From NCBI RefSeq assembly GCF_000350225.1, contig NW_005179000.1, forward strand, positions 8,351 through 72,350: 64,000 nt of DNA, in the 5' to 3' direction. Of the stretch, positions 22,231 through 32,517 are shown in pieces. How positions within the stretch are numbered: the first letter of the stretch is position 1; every line of letters starts with the position of its first letter. The translations under genes were made by a program, and so were the position numbers. The notes under the pieces are model-generated. The model was not told the DNA's origin, ran no database searches, and saw only the letters and a program-made list of their open reading frames with translations. This DNA comes from Chondrus crispus. Lineage: Eukaryota; Rhodophyta; Florideophyceae; Gigartinales; Gigartinaceae.

Positions 22231-22289
22231 ATGAAATTGTGTAGCTTCATTTCTATACAGTGTATAGCAATGAAGCTACACAATTTCAT
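22231..22289. repeat. 59-bp hairpin, 29-bp arms, 1-nt centre, one mismatch
   Basis: Bases 22231-22259 pair with 22261-22289 around G22260 with one mismatch (T22252 opposite C22268). The right arm is part of a Harbinger transposase reading frame (MKLHNF), so the left arm is an inverted copy of that coding sequence. Confidence 0.85.
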
Positions 22290-22500
22290 CATTGAGAAGA
22301 GCGGCTCAATGACTCCCCGAGCAATAGGAATAACGGATATGAACGCAGTGCAAATGGAAGAAACTAACTGGTATGAGGAATCGGTAGAAGAGGCTGAAAT
22401 GGAAGTGCAGTATGCAAAGGGATCCAAATCATGGATTCGACAGCGCATGGTACAAATTATTGAATCAAAGGGGCTTTTGCGCGCTCCGTTGCCTCTATAA
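22261..22500 (+). pseudogene. C-terminal fragment of a PIF/Harbinger transposase
   Basis: The frame reads MKLHNFIIEKSG at 22270 onward, ends RMVQIIESKGLLRAP before TAA at 22498, and matches the end of the Harbinger transposase at 43831-45152 (MKLHNFVLEN... and LVQIVKEKGRERP). MKLHNF is the conserved tail of the DDE_Tnp_4 domain. Everything upstream, including the catalytic triad, is missing and replaced by an inverted copy of the fragment's own first 29 bp. Confidence 0.7.
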
Positions 22501-23381
22501 CCAGGCAAAACGACATATTTGTCGAAAGAGAACTCTTATGCATCACCCGTGTCCAAATGGTGCGGCGGCGAACAACTGAGGAAAGATCTTGATGAAACCG
22601 GCGGGGTGCTCCCACCGACGGGGTATTCCAGGGCAAGTTACTCGCGGTAGAGCTCCCGACCGGGGAGCTCAACCATGCCCGTGGAATTGGGCGTGTGAGG
22701 CTGTGTCTTCGAACATGCTCAAAATGGGTTTCAGAGATTGAAATGTATAAGCGAAACTAGCTACGAAGAAACGCGTGCGCTAGCACACAATTCAAAAGTA
22801 AAGTCTCCCTCTGTGTGGCATCGGCGACTAACGTTTTCTTCGGGGCAGAGGTTTTTGTAGCTGCTGAGGCGAATACGAGAATTAAGCAATTGCGGGTGAA
22901 TACAGGAGAGAGGTTCCTCTTGGGAATAAGGAATATATTGTATTTGTCGGGGCATTGCATCATTGCATGCGGCGGGAAGTGAGTCGAGGGAAGAAGACCA
23001 ATGCAGCGGACTGCGAGGTCGAGACGTGCACTGTGAAAGGAGTAGCAAAATAGTGAAACGTTTCGTCTTTATTCCATACCAAAAAAATGTTCCCACCCGC
23101 AGAGGGAAGAATGGATGGCAAGAGGGGATGTCGTCAGTATGATGGTGGCTGACTTCCGAATATTTTATCGCAACTAAGTTAATAGCAGCACTTCCTTCCG
23201 CGCAGCTTGCGTAATATTACTACACTCGGGAGTTACCATATATCGAAAATGAGAGGCACAGGGATTTACGGAAGCCGAAATGTGATCGAACGGGCGTAAG
23301 TGATATCGGGAGCTAATCAGCAATCAGTCCAGAGTCGTAGTCACGTTAGAGGCTGGTTGGAACAAGTCGCACGCCACGCCT
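22501..23381. other. Intergenic, no recognised gene
   Basis: Only short ORFs without domains are present. A repeated GAGCTCCCGACCGGGGAGCTC near 22,647 forms a short hairpin. Nothing else stands out. Confidence 0.4.
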
Positions 23382-23386
23382 TCGAC

Positions 23387-24756
23387 CTGTAGTATAACAC
23401 CCCCCAACGGAGAGGGGCGTATACTTAGCTCGACGTAGACCCCGTACGAGGGGCGAGAAGACGGGGAGAACACACAGCTAACGAGACAGGGAAGCGGGCC
23501 CTGGTAGCGTGGTAGAGCGGGACGGTCGGGGACGAGCGTACGAGCGGGCCGATCTACGCCTCGACGCCCCGGAGCAGCGCTGGGTAACGTCCCAGCGCTG
23601 ACGGGCGGAGGCGGATCTAAGCTCGCTCGCGTACGCGGCTGTCCCCTGCCCCCTTTGTCCAGGTTAACGCGCGCGAAGGCGGATCGCGCTCGTTAGTTAA
23701 GCTGGAAGACGGACCTAGGCGGTGGGTCGTGGACAAGTCCGTGCTTGTCCCCCTACCCCTCCGCCGGTCGCGCCCGTATTTAATGTATACAATGCGTCTA
23801 TCATAATACTACAGTACCGGTTGTAGCATAAACACCCCCAGACGACTGGAGGTGTATGCGCAGTTCGACCTGTAGACCCTGGATCGGAGAAGGGGTGAAG
23901 CGGGCCAACCAGCTACGGAACCGGGCTCGGGCCCGGGTAGCGGTGGTAGAGCGGGAGCGAGCAGGGACGCGTGCACGCACGAGCGGATCGACGCCTCGAC
24001 GCCCCGGAGCAGCACTGGGTGACGTACCAATGCTGACGGGCGGAGGCGGTTCCGTGCTCGCTCGCGTGCTGCACGTCCACTCCGGCTCGGCTCCGACTAA
24101 ACGCGCGCGAAGAGCGAAGGCGACGTTTAGAATAAGCTAGGTGGACTGACCTTGGCGGTCGGTTGAGGACAAGCCCGTGCTTGTCGCCCTACGCCCCCGC
24201 CGGTCCGCTCCGTATTTAATATACAAAACAATCTATCATAACACTACAGTACCGAGGTACTGTAGTGGGCTACTGTAGTGCAGGTCGGCCTGCACTGTAA
24301 TACTGTCAGCTCTGTCGAGGCTGACAGTACACGTATTACCCGTGGTACGTGCGCGCTTCGTTCGGGCGTGATACACGTGTGCACGTGTATGCGCGTGTCC
24401 CTTGTCCCCGTGGTGTACACGTGGACACGCGCGGTTGTACTGTAGAGCGTCGAGCTCTACAGTAGGGGATCCTGTTGATGATCCAATCTAACTAAAAAGC
24501 CCCAGCGGGGGTTTATACCACACCGGTATGCTGTAGTAACTTACTGTAGCGCGGGTCGTCCCGCGCTGTAATGCTGTCAGCCGTCCGGGCTGACAGCACA
24601 CGTGTGAGACGCGTACTGTGCGCGCGGAGGTACGCGCCTCCTACACGTGTACGCGTATGGTCCCGCGTCCTCCGTACACGTGGGGGTACACGTGTGCGCG
24701 CGTGTGGTTCGTATTGATCTGATCTAAATCTAATCGCGAACCGCCGTTATGCCACA
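23387..24756. mobile_element. Palindrome-rich TG...CA element A (interrupted by B)
   Basis: It begins TGTAGTATAACACC at 23387 and ends GCCACA at 24756, flanked by the 5-bp direct repeat CGACC (23382-23386 and 24757-24761). Element B (23822-24522) plus its duplicated CCGGT sits inside; removing them leaves about 664 bp homologous to B and C. The ends are inverted repeats of the form TGTRGNATAA. Internal stems include 24549-24566 (GCGCGGG/CCCGCGC) and 24574-24596. There is no coding capacity. It is a solo LTR, or a non-autonomous TIR element with TGT...ACA ends and 5-bp duplication as in Ginger-type transposons. Confidence 0.85.
23822..24522. mobile_element. Palindrome-rich TG...CA element B, nested in A
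   Basis: A 701-bp element from TGTAGCATAAACACC to TTTATACCACA, flanked by CCGGT at 23817-23821 and 24523-24527. It is inserted into element A, which resumes exactly after the second CCGGT. Hairpins lie at 24278-24295 (GTGCAGG/CCTGCAC), 24303-24327 and 24439-24463 (ACTGTAGAGC/GCTCTACAGT). B resembles A and C along its whole length. No ORF is evident. Confidence 0.9.
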
Positions 24757-24761
24757 CGACC

Positions 24762-25498
24762 GAGCTCAGCGACGATCGCTTCGCGCGATGTGGCGAGCAC
24801 AAAATCCACCGCGCGAACAGCAGGCGATCCGACGTGAGCATAGCGGGTCAGTGGAGAGCGGGGAAGGGGAGGGCGGGGGAGCTGTGGGAAGAGAGCGGCA
24901 GTCCGGGACGCTGGTATGCGGATTTGATGGGGTCCTAGCGTCCGAGGCTGTTCATTTTCGTCCGAAAGGGTGCGCATATTCTCCTCCTGTACGCGGCCAC
25001 CGTCATTGACCTACACGTACGTCGCACTGCTCTGCGTGCTCGTGACAAGTGACGCTATGCAGTTGTCAGCATGCCCTCAAACGAGGACAGAAACCCACCG
25101 CGGCGAGCCGGCGCTTCCTGGAACAGAAAGAGAGACGGTGTCCCAGCCGCCAAGCGCGCGCCCGCTCATTCCGCCCTTTGTGGGGCAGTTGAGGTTGGGC
25201 AGCTGGTCCTTGGCTGACCGTGTTCCACCAGTGAGGTAGACCACGAACCGGACAGAGGGACCAGTACCCCACTGAAAGCCGACGTGGTGTAGAGTTCATT
25301 TACTGTAGAACGGCGGCGGATATCCACAGTTGTATCCCAAGTGCGCGATACTAGAAATACACGTGTAGAGTACTTTTGCTACTTTATCACACGCCTACCA
25401 CTCAAATGTACCACATCATACCGAACAGCCGGCCCCTCGGAACAAGTAGAACACTGTAAGTTTCTACGCCCTTCCACAGTTTTCCGATTCCCCTTACA
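24762..25498. other. Spacer between element A and the Copia element
   Basis: Short ORFs without domains occur on both strands. The first 200 bp are GC-rich. No gene is recognised. Confidence 0.4.
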
Positions 25499-25503
25499 GA
25501 GGA

Positions 25504-25604
25504 TGTGGGAGAGACTCAAGACCCTAAGGTCGTGTTTACTGTGGGAGGAGCGATGGAGGTGTGAAGTACCGTCTAGGAGCTATGTACACGTGTAACATAC
25601 GACA
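25504..25604 (-). repeat. Copia 3' LTR
   Basis: 101 bp, TGTGGGAGAG...TACGACA on the plus strand. The sequence inside the element next to it is pyrimidine-rich on the coding strand, so no ordinary polypurine tract is visible. Confidence 0.95.
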
Positions 25605-25645
25605 GGGAGCGGAGGGGAAGCGGTGGCAGTGACAAGCGGAGAAAA

Positions 25646-27320
25646 TTAACATACGCCAGTCGTCGCGCTTGGTGCTGGTGTGGCGGAGAGCCGGAGCGAG
25701 GAGAGTTGGTGCGCAAAGACCGTCGGTTTGAGGCGTTTGGTGAGACAGTCTGCAGGATTGTCTCGTGATGGTATTTTCATGGGTGCGATGCGTCGGCATA
25801 GGACTTGTTTGTTGACGTAGTAGTATTTCGCGTCTACGTGCTTGGATTTGGGTGTTCGGTGTGGGGATTTGGCGGTGATAATGGTGCCGGCATTGTCTAT
25901 GTGTAGGGGGGTTGGGATGGAGGGGTCGAGGGCGCGGAAGTCACGGAGGAGGTTTCGCAGGCAGTTCGTGTGTTGGGCTGCGTGGAAGGCGGAGATGTAT
26001 TCTGCCTCCCATGTCGAGGAGGCCACGAATTTTTGGCGTTTTGATTGCCATGCGACGGGGCCGTGGCGCCAGTGTGCAACGAAGCCTGATGTGGAGCGGC
26101 CTGTGTCTATGCAGGACGCAAAGTCCGAGTCAGAGTACGCCTGGAGGGCTTGGGATGGCATGGGATTGTGTATTTGATGCCATGGTTTGGGGTGTGGTGG
26201 AGGTAGCGGAACGCCCGTTGGACGGCATGCCAGTGGCGTTGGCACGGGTATTGTGATTACCGGCCGAGAAGGCCTGTGATGAAGGCCAGGTCGGGGCCAG
26301 TGCTGTCCGCAAGGTAGCAGAGGCAGCCAACAGCTGCTGAGTAGGGAGTGGTGGAGAGGAGTTTGTCCTCGTCCGTTTTCCCTGCGGAGAGTACGGTAGT
26401 GTCATAGGGGGTTGGGCTGGGGTTGCAGGCTTCCATGTTGAACCGTTTGAGGATGTCTGTAATGAATACCGGTTGGCTGATGGAGAGGGAAGTCGGTGTG
26501 CGGTCCACTTTCCATCCGAGGAGGTGCTTGACCGGTCCAAGGTTCTTGAAGGTGTAGCGGGAGGCGAGCTTGGTCCGTGTGGAGTCAAGGAGGGGACGGT
26601 GGTTGCTGATGACTAAGAAGTCATCGATGGTTATGGAAAAGAGGACGACGTGGGAGTTGCAGTCACTTCGAAGCATAAAGGTGCAGCTGTCACATGTGAG
26701 GCGTGTAAAGTGCCAGGGTTTTAGGTTTTTCGCAAGCCCGGAGGTGAATATTTTGCAGGCCTGTTTAGTACCGTAGATGTTGCCTGTGAGAACGCCGACG
26801 TGTCCTGGGTGCTTGTGTGAACCATCAAATTGAGGTGGTTGGTGTACGTAAATTGTCTTGTCTGGGCCGAGAAGTTCGTGGAGAAAGGCCGATTCGAGGT
26901 CCCAGTGTTCAGCGATGAGTGGGGTGCCGGCGGTGAGGGCGAGGGCGCATCGGACGGCGTAGCGGTCCGCGACGGGGCTCGAGATATTGTCCCGGTCGTA
27001 GTGGACATGTGGGATTTGTTTGTCGCCGCGAGCTGTACATCTGGTTTTTCGGGAGATGATGTTGCCCGATTCATCTCTTTTGAGGCGTCGTGTGAATTTG
27101 AGGGGAAGTAGTGTAGCGTCGGGGGGTAGGGAGGATTCGGGGATGTATGAGAGAGTGCCGTGTTTTTCAAGGCTGTTGAGTTTGGCGTTCCATGATTCTT
27201 CCCATAGGTGGGAGTCGGGGGTGCGACGTGCTGCTCGGAGAGAGCGTGGGCTGGTCGCCGTGTCGCCGTGTCGCCGTGATTCACGTTGGGGTTTAGCGTG
27301 TTCAGGCAGAATGTAGGCAT
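25646..27320 (-). pseudogene. Copia reverse transcriptase and RNase H
   Basis: The RT frame runs from about 27,250 to 26,257. It shows EESWNAKLNSL, then WDLESAFLHELL (first catalytic Asp region), YGTKQACKIF, the catalytic pair in TIDDFLVI (usually YVDD in Copia) and LGPVKHLLG. A frameshift follows near 26,250. RNase H (26,140-25,650) reads AYSDSDFASCIDTGRSTSG, then SSTWEAEYISA, LHIDNAGTI, KSKHVDAKYYYV and DNPADCLTKRL, with its acidic residues in place. The enzyme copies the element's RNA into DNA. The frameshifts make the chain non-functional as it stands. Confidence 0.9.
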
Positions 27321-27357
27321 GGAAAGTTGCGGTTCGATGTGGTCATCAACTGTACTG

Positions 27358-28714
27358 TTACAGTGGTTTGTTGTGGTTCAGGAGAACTGGGGGGCTGGGG
27401 TGTTTGGCCGGTGGGGGGAGGAGAGGTCGCGATTGTGTGTGAACGGGGTCGCGGTTGGGGTCGTAGGGAACAAAATCAGAGGCGCGACATCGGGCGGTTT
27501 TCTTGGTGTTGGGGTTCCATGTGACGTAGTGAGTATTGTCTGCACGGTATAGGTAGCGGTGCAGTTGGGAGCGGGGTTGTAGTTTTGATTTTGGGGTGGG
27601 GTTTGTCACGTAGCCATGTTGGCCGAAGGGAAGGAGTGTGGTGATTGTGACGGGGGTGGGAGACCAGAGGGTCTGCAGAAGTTGTTTTTGGGATCGGTAG
27701 GGTGTGTGGTTGTATTTGTCAATGTAGTCTCGAGCGGCATGTTCCCAAAATTGGGGGGGCATTACCGAGGAGACCAAAGCAGCCCGGACATGGTCAAAGA
27801 TCGTGCGGTTTGCACGTTCTGCAAGGGAGTTTTCTTGAGGGGTGTGTAGAATTGTGGTGCGAAGGGTGATGTGTTGGTGGTCGTAGTAGGTGCGGAGGTC
27901 GTGCGAGATGTACTGTTTGGTGTTGTCGCTTGTGACATGAAGTACAATGTGTCCAGAGAGTGGCTTGACAGACGTGAGCAAGTTTTTGATGTTAAGGGCA
28001 GCGAGGGCTCGGGTGGGGTGGAAAGAGGCGAAAAGTTTTCGGCTGCCTTCGTCAATGAATGTGATCATATAGCCGTTGTTGTTTAGGGAGAGTGGGGTGA
28101 TGGGGCGATACATGCCAGTGTGAATGTGAGTGCCGGGGTTTGCCGAGCGAGGATGGCTGTGGAAGGGAGAGCGGGATTTCTCCGACAAGGCATCCTGTGC
28201 ATGTGAGGCGGGGAGGGGTATTGTTTAGAGATCTGGAAAGATCGGGGGCGAGGTTGTGTGTGGGCATGTATTGTAGCTTTTGGGGGTGGATATGGCCCAG
28301 CTTGAGGTGGAAGCTGNNNNNNNNNNNNNNNNNNNNNNNNNNNNNNNNNNNNNNNNNNNNNNNNNNNNNNNNNNNNNNNNNNNNNNNNNNNNNNNNNNNN
28401 NNNNNNNNNNNNNNNNATGGTAGAGCCCTTTGTGTAATTGGGCAGTGGCAATTATGGAAGAGGGTGGTGGGGGGGAGAGAGTGGGAGACAAAGGCTTTGT
28501 CTTTTTGAAAGATGGTGTCGCAGTGAGGGGAGAGTTGTAGTATGGAAAAGAGATTGTGTTTGATATGGGGTGTGACGATTGCACGGCGGAGCAGGATTGA
28601 GGTTGGAGGGGCCGTGTGGCCTCTGCTGCGGGGGTGTAGGATTACGGGTCCCTGGTGAGATATGGGTGAGGGGGAACCGTTTGTGGTTAGAGTTGATCCG
28701 TGAGAAGGGGGCAT
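27358..28714 (-). pseudogene. Copia integrase, broken by an assembly gap and frameshift
   Basis: The N-terminal zinc-binding part shows LGHIHPQKL and, after about 30 residues, CTGC (HHCC pattern, 28,300-28,190). The catalytic core lies in another frame (28188-27358), with FIDEGSRK and TSDNTKQYI for the two Asp and HTPQENSLAERANRT for the Glu. The C-terminal part has the Copia-type FGQHGYV...RYLYRADNTHYV. The 28317-28416 gap removes part of the segment ahead of the zinc finger. Confidence 0.9.
28317..28416. other. Assembly gap of 100 N
   Basis: Exactly 100 unspecified bases, so probably a gap of unknown size. It falls inside the Copia coding region. Confidence 1.
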
Positions 28715-29720
28715 GTGGGGAGGTGCCTGGCGGAGGTGTGTGGGGAATGCAGCAGAGTCGGGTACGTACGGAGTGGAGAGTGTCTCAGGAGTTGGATCCC
28801 GGGGACAGTTCCACGTGCTGGGGTGGGATTGTTGGTAGGGGCAGGGGGTGGTGGAGTTGATTGTTGCCAGTCTGCGCGTGCTGCAGGTTTAGGGTTGGTG
28901 TATTTTTGGTGGGCGGCACTGTGGCGGACATTTTCACGCATTTTGGAGATGCATTCTTCTGTGTCGTGGGACGGTGTTCCTTGGTAGGAGCACCAATTCC
29001 CGCGCCAGTGGTTCGGACGGTGGGCGTTCCGGTTGCCGCGGGAGAGCGGGTTGTGATGAAGGGGTTCACGGGGAGGGATTTGGTTTTGGTGTGTGTCGTT
29101 GGCGAGTTGGGGGTTCTGTCCGGTCAGGTAATTTTCAGCATGGAAGAGGTGGGCCTCGATTTGTTCGATTGGTAGGAGGCTTGATTTGGCATGCAGGGTC
29201 AACGCGATCGGGTTGTAGTCAGGCTGATCACGGAGGCCGTCGAGCAGAAATTGTGCAGCAGTGCCTGTGTCCTGTATGCCGGGATAATTGACCGCACGCA
29301 TACGGGTGCGTATGTTTTGTGCAGGGTAATGTAGTCGACCATGGGCGTGACTGGGCGGAGAGTTGTCTCGCGAGCAAGTGCGCTGAGTAGATAGGGTGCA
29401 TTGCTAAAGTTGGCTGTGGTGATCTCGTGGAGCCGGTTGCACAGGTCGTGCGGGGTGCGAAGGAGGTCATTTTCGGAGAGACGGGATCGGAATTCTTCAG
29501 AGAGACTGTGAAAGATCAATGCCAGGGAGAGGCGTTTCTTGCGTGTGAAGGGGCGGATGTCGGTGGGGTCGGTTGGGGGGGTGGGATTGGAGTCCAGGTG
29601 TCTGTCACAGTCGTTGATAGAGGCTACGAGTACGAGATTGTTGTGCCAGTAGCTGTAGTTGGTGAGGGTGAGTTGTGTGACAGAGATGCGGGGGCTTTCA
29701 TGGGCTGGGGATGGTTCCAT
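28687..29720 (-). pseudogene. Copia gag with zinc knuckle
   Basis: The gag frame starts at 29720 (MEPSPAHESPRISVTQLTL) and shows the Copia Gag pattern: LTNYSYWHNNLVLVASIND, then a helical region with RLSLALIFHSLSEEFRSRL. A frameshift at about 29,250 leads into a second frame holding a knuckle-like WCSYQGTPSHDTEEC, where the second Cys of the usual CCHC is replaced by Gln. Gag forms the virus-like particle of the element. Confidence 0.85.
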
Positions 29721-29962
29721 GGTGTTGGGATGGCCGGAAGGGGCGGCTGGTGTTCTTGGAGGGAAGTAGGTGAGGGAGAGGGGAGCAGTCTCAGGGGGAG
29801 GAATGGTTGGTGTGGGGGGAGGAAGAGGGATGGATCGGCCGTGGGCCGGTTGGGGAAGTGGATGGGCGTAAGAGCGTGTCGGCCTCGGGCCGGTTGGGTG
29901 TGATGTGTGTGGAAAGAAGAAAAAAAGGAGAAGGGCGGGCAGTGGGAGCGGAAAGGGAAAAA

Positions 29963-29974
29963 GGGCCTATAACC
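29963..29974 (-). promoter_or_regulatory. Copia primer-binding site, half-tRNA type
   Basis: Directly next to the 5' LTR the coding strand reads GGTTATAGGCCC. It matches, with one mismatch, the GGTTATGGGCCC complementary to the anticodon-stem region of initiator tRNA-Met, the internal-tRNA priming site known from Drosophila copia and Ty5-like elements. The usual 3'-end TGG site is absent. Confidence 0.7.
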
Positions 29975-30075
29975 TGTGGGAGAGACTCAAGACCCTAAGG
30001 TCGTGTTTACTGTGGGAGGAGCGACGGCGGTGTTAAGTACCGTCTAGGAGCTATGTACACGTGTAAGATACGACA
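29975..30075 (-). repeat. Copia 5' LTR
   Basis: 101 bp, the second copy of the LTR at 25504-25604 with four substitutions. Only 101 bp must hold the promoter and poly(A) signals, which is short for an LTR. Confidence 0.95.
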
Positions 30076-30387
30076 GAGGATTCGCCATTTATTAAAGTTC
30101 ATTTTTGAAATGCTTTCCTCCCCTTCAACCAATCCATTCATGCCAAATGGGAGGGAGCTCGGGTGCTGGCACCGCGAACTCTTCGCTGGGAACGGCCCTG
30201 AATTGATCCTCCCAGAAGGGTTCAGTATGTTGGTGAAATGTGCAGGCGTACAGCGTCTAATATAGTATCCTTCTCACCGGCATATTGTAGAACACTTTCC
30301 GCCATTCAGAGAATCGACAACTGCGCTTAAAAAAGCATTGATTTTCGAAGAAAACTTTAGTCTGCCGGCCAGGGCTCGTGAAAGGCT

Positions 30388-32517
30388 GGGGAGTTATGGA
30401 ACACTGTAAAATGTTCTACTCTAGTGGTACTCACCGCATTTTCGGAAGTTGAAGCAAACTATGGGCTGCCACACTTGTCTGCCCTGCAGCATCATTCTCT
30501 GAGCAGCGATCTTCACGCTCGAGGCGCAATTTTCTGAGTAATACGATAGGTATGTCATCGCTCAACTCATCGTCAACGTATTCTCCTCCCTGATTAGCGT
30601 CACCTGCCCTGACCGGTGCCATGTTTTCTTTATCCGGGCTTTGTGACGCATTGAAAGAAGACATCAGATTTTTTGGGCTCTTCCGAGCCGTTCCCCTGTG
30701 TGAGGATACGGGAAGGTTACTCCTGTCTCGACGCGAATTGCCAGGCCTCTGAGTTAATATCATCGCTGATTTGGGCCCGGATGTCTGTCGTCTTCGATTA
30801 GTTTTGTTGCGCGCTTGTTGCGTCGGAGCTATCTCTGTAGACAATATCCTGTTCAAGAGTATGTCGTATTCATCAGCACTGCAATTTCCGCAATGGCACA
30901 TGTCGAAGATATATTCCCATTCAATAAGGTCCTTATGCGCTCTGCCAAAACAGTGGCGGCCTGTCGCCGAGGTTGAGCTGCTACGTCCACGACCCCAAAC
31001 CTGTCCCTTTGAGGGTTCTGTCCATGTACTAAGTGTGTTGGCGATGTACCTGACGGACAGGAATCAAACAAATTCTTGAACTGAAAGTTCATGGTCCAAA
31101 TGCCGGATTCCTCAAATGACTGGCGAGCAACTGTTGGAGTTACAGCTTTATGCCCTGCGACGGCGAACTTGATTTTCATAGCCGTATCAGCCCAGGAGAA
31201 GTGACTAATGGACAACAGATTATCCCTTGTCTCTCGTACTTTTTTTGGAATGCTCAGTTGGTCGATTGATCACAAGGCTGCAAAATGTGCGTTGTGTTAG
31301 CTGGAAGTTTCACCACGGCAATATTACGAAGATGACACTCGTCAATCCATTGCTGGCTATGTCTAGAGCTATGACCGTCGACCAAAAAGAGTATTTTCTC
31401 AGAGGTAGGTATAGTTTTCCTGGCATGATTATCGATGTGCTTGATGACATCTACAATAACAGAACGATCGATAGAACCGCTCTTGGTGACCGAGGTAGTG
31501 GTGCCTTCAGGCCACTAGTCTTCAGTACAAAGAAAAAGGGATTTTCCTTCCTTATTTGTGAAATCGTCAACTGCTAGGGGCTTTTTCCAGGCGGACATGC
31601 ACTTTTCCTGATGCTATCAAAAACAAGGGTGCAACATTTCCGTCGGCTGCGATGGAAATACCGGCCGTGAGATGCTTCCCTGCATCTCTGAGGGAAATCC
31701 TAGCACCTCCACTGTGACCCTGGGATGAGGCGTAGCATCTGATCTTTTTCCCATACTCCCCAAGGACAGCTGTTTCATCGAAGTTCCAAATGCGTCTTGG
31801 ATCACTTCGCAGTTCTGGACATTCAGCAACGATTTTCTCGAGCACTGTCCTCAAACTGCCTATATGTGTTACCTTTTTCTCTGAGAGACGAACGACAGAA
31901 AAATTTTGTGACACTTAGTATGCCAGTTCTCTGTGACCGGCTCTGAACTTGAGAATGGTGTCAGGGGATGGCACACCTCTTTTGAAATTGCGGCGTCCAT
32001 CGTTGCTGATTTGCGCTAGCACAGACTTAAGGCCCTCGTTATCAACTGCAAACCCTCTTTGGGCACCGATGAGAAGCCTACGAACTACCAGCTCCTCTTC
32101 TGGGGGTGAAATTATTGGGGTAGGACCGCGACGAAAATTGGAAGGTCTAGAAGTCGCTCGACGGCACAATCATCGCCTGTGGTTGCGCATTTCTTGATGC
32201 GGCTTGCTGTAGTATTTGATATAACACTGAGGGTACCCGCTTTCCTGACACTTTAATCTTTTTTGAAGAGATCCAACGCCCGACGGCGCCGCTCTCCGTC
32301 GATAGTAGCTTTCTCTGTCCTCCGCCTATGCGCCTGCGTCTGAGCCCTCATAGACGGTGGCATGGTGCCACCTCACGTGGACACGGGTCTGTGTCGAGTT
32401 GTCTTAGAATTCTTTTGGTGGACACGGGTGCTGTAGCTAAAACGCGGTTATGGGGACAAGGCGAGACGAAATCCCGCGCAGCCTAGTCCAAAAATTAGAG
32501 GTGTTCCATAATTCCCC
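30388..32517 (-). mobile_element. pogo/Jerky-type DNA transposon with 17-bp inverted repeats
   Basis: GGGGAGTTATGGAACAC at 30388-30404 is repeated inverted at 32501-32517 with one difference (A for G in GGGGAATTATGG). Between them lies a degraded Tc1/mariner-superfamily transposase of the pogo/Jerky branch. The expected TA duplication is not seen at the edges, so the true ends may lie a few bases away. Confidence 0.7.
30431..32200 (-). pseudogene. pogo/Jerky-like DDE transposase, broken
   Basis: An N-terminal helix-turn-helix-like part (32169-31918) and a DDE part (31914-31567) are in the same frame, split by TAA at 31915-31917. The DDE part has NFDETAVLGEYGK (first Asp) and ISIAADGNVAPLFLI. 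After a frameshift near 31,560 and an in-frame TAG near 31,505 the core continues with LVDGHSSRHSQQW (second Asp) and LPANTTHILQPCDQS (third Asp), the hallmark order of the DDE_1 family. A further shift leads to GHKAVTPTVARQSFEESGIW at about 31,150. The C-terminal frame (30901-30431) is Ser/Arg-rich. The Asp residues are retained although the gene is not translatable as one chain. Confidence 0.8.

Larger units (their letters stand above)
25504..30075 (-). mobile_element. Copia LTR retrotransposon, full length but decayed
   Basis: A 4572-bp element transcribed from the minus strand. Two 101-bp LTRs (25504-25604 and 29975-30075) start TG, end CA and differ at four positions (about 96% identical). 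The 5-bp duplication GAGGA flanks it at 25499-25503 and 30076-30080. Domain order on the minus strand is gag, zinc knuckle, integrase, reverse transcriptase and RNase H, which defines Ty1/Copia. The coding frame shifts repeatedly, so it is not autonomous. A 100-N gap lies in the integrase zinc-finger region. Confidence 0.95.
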
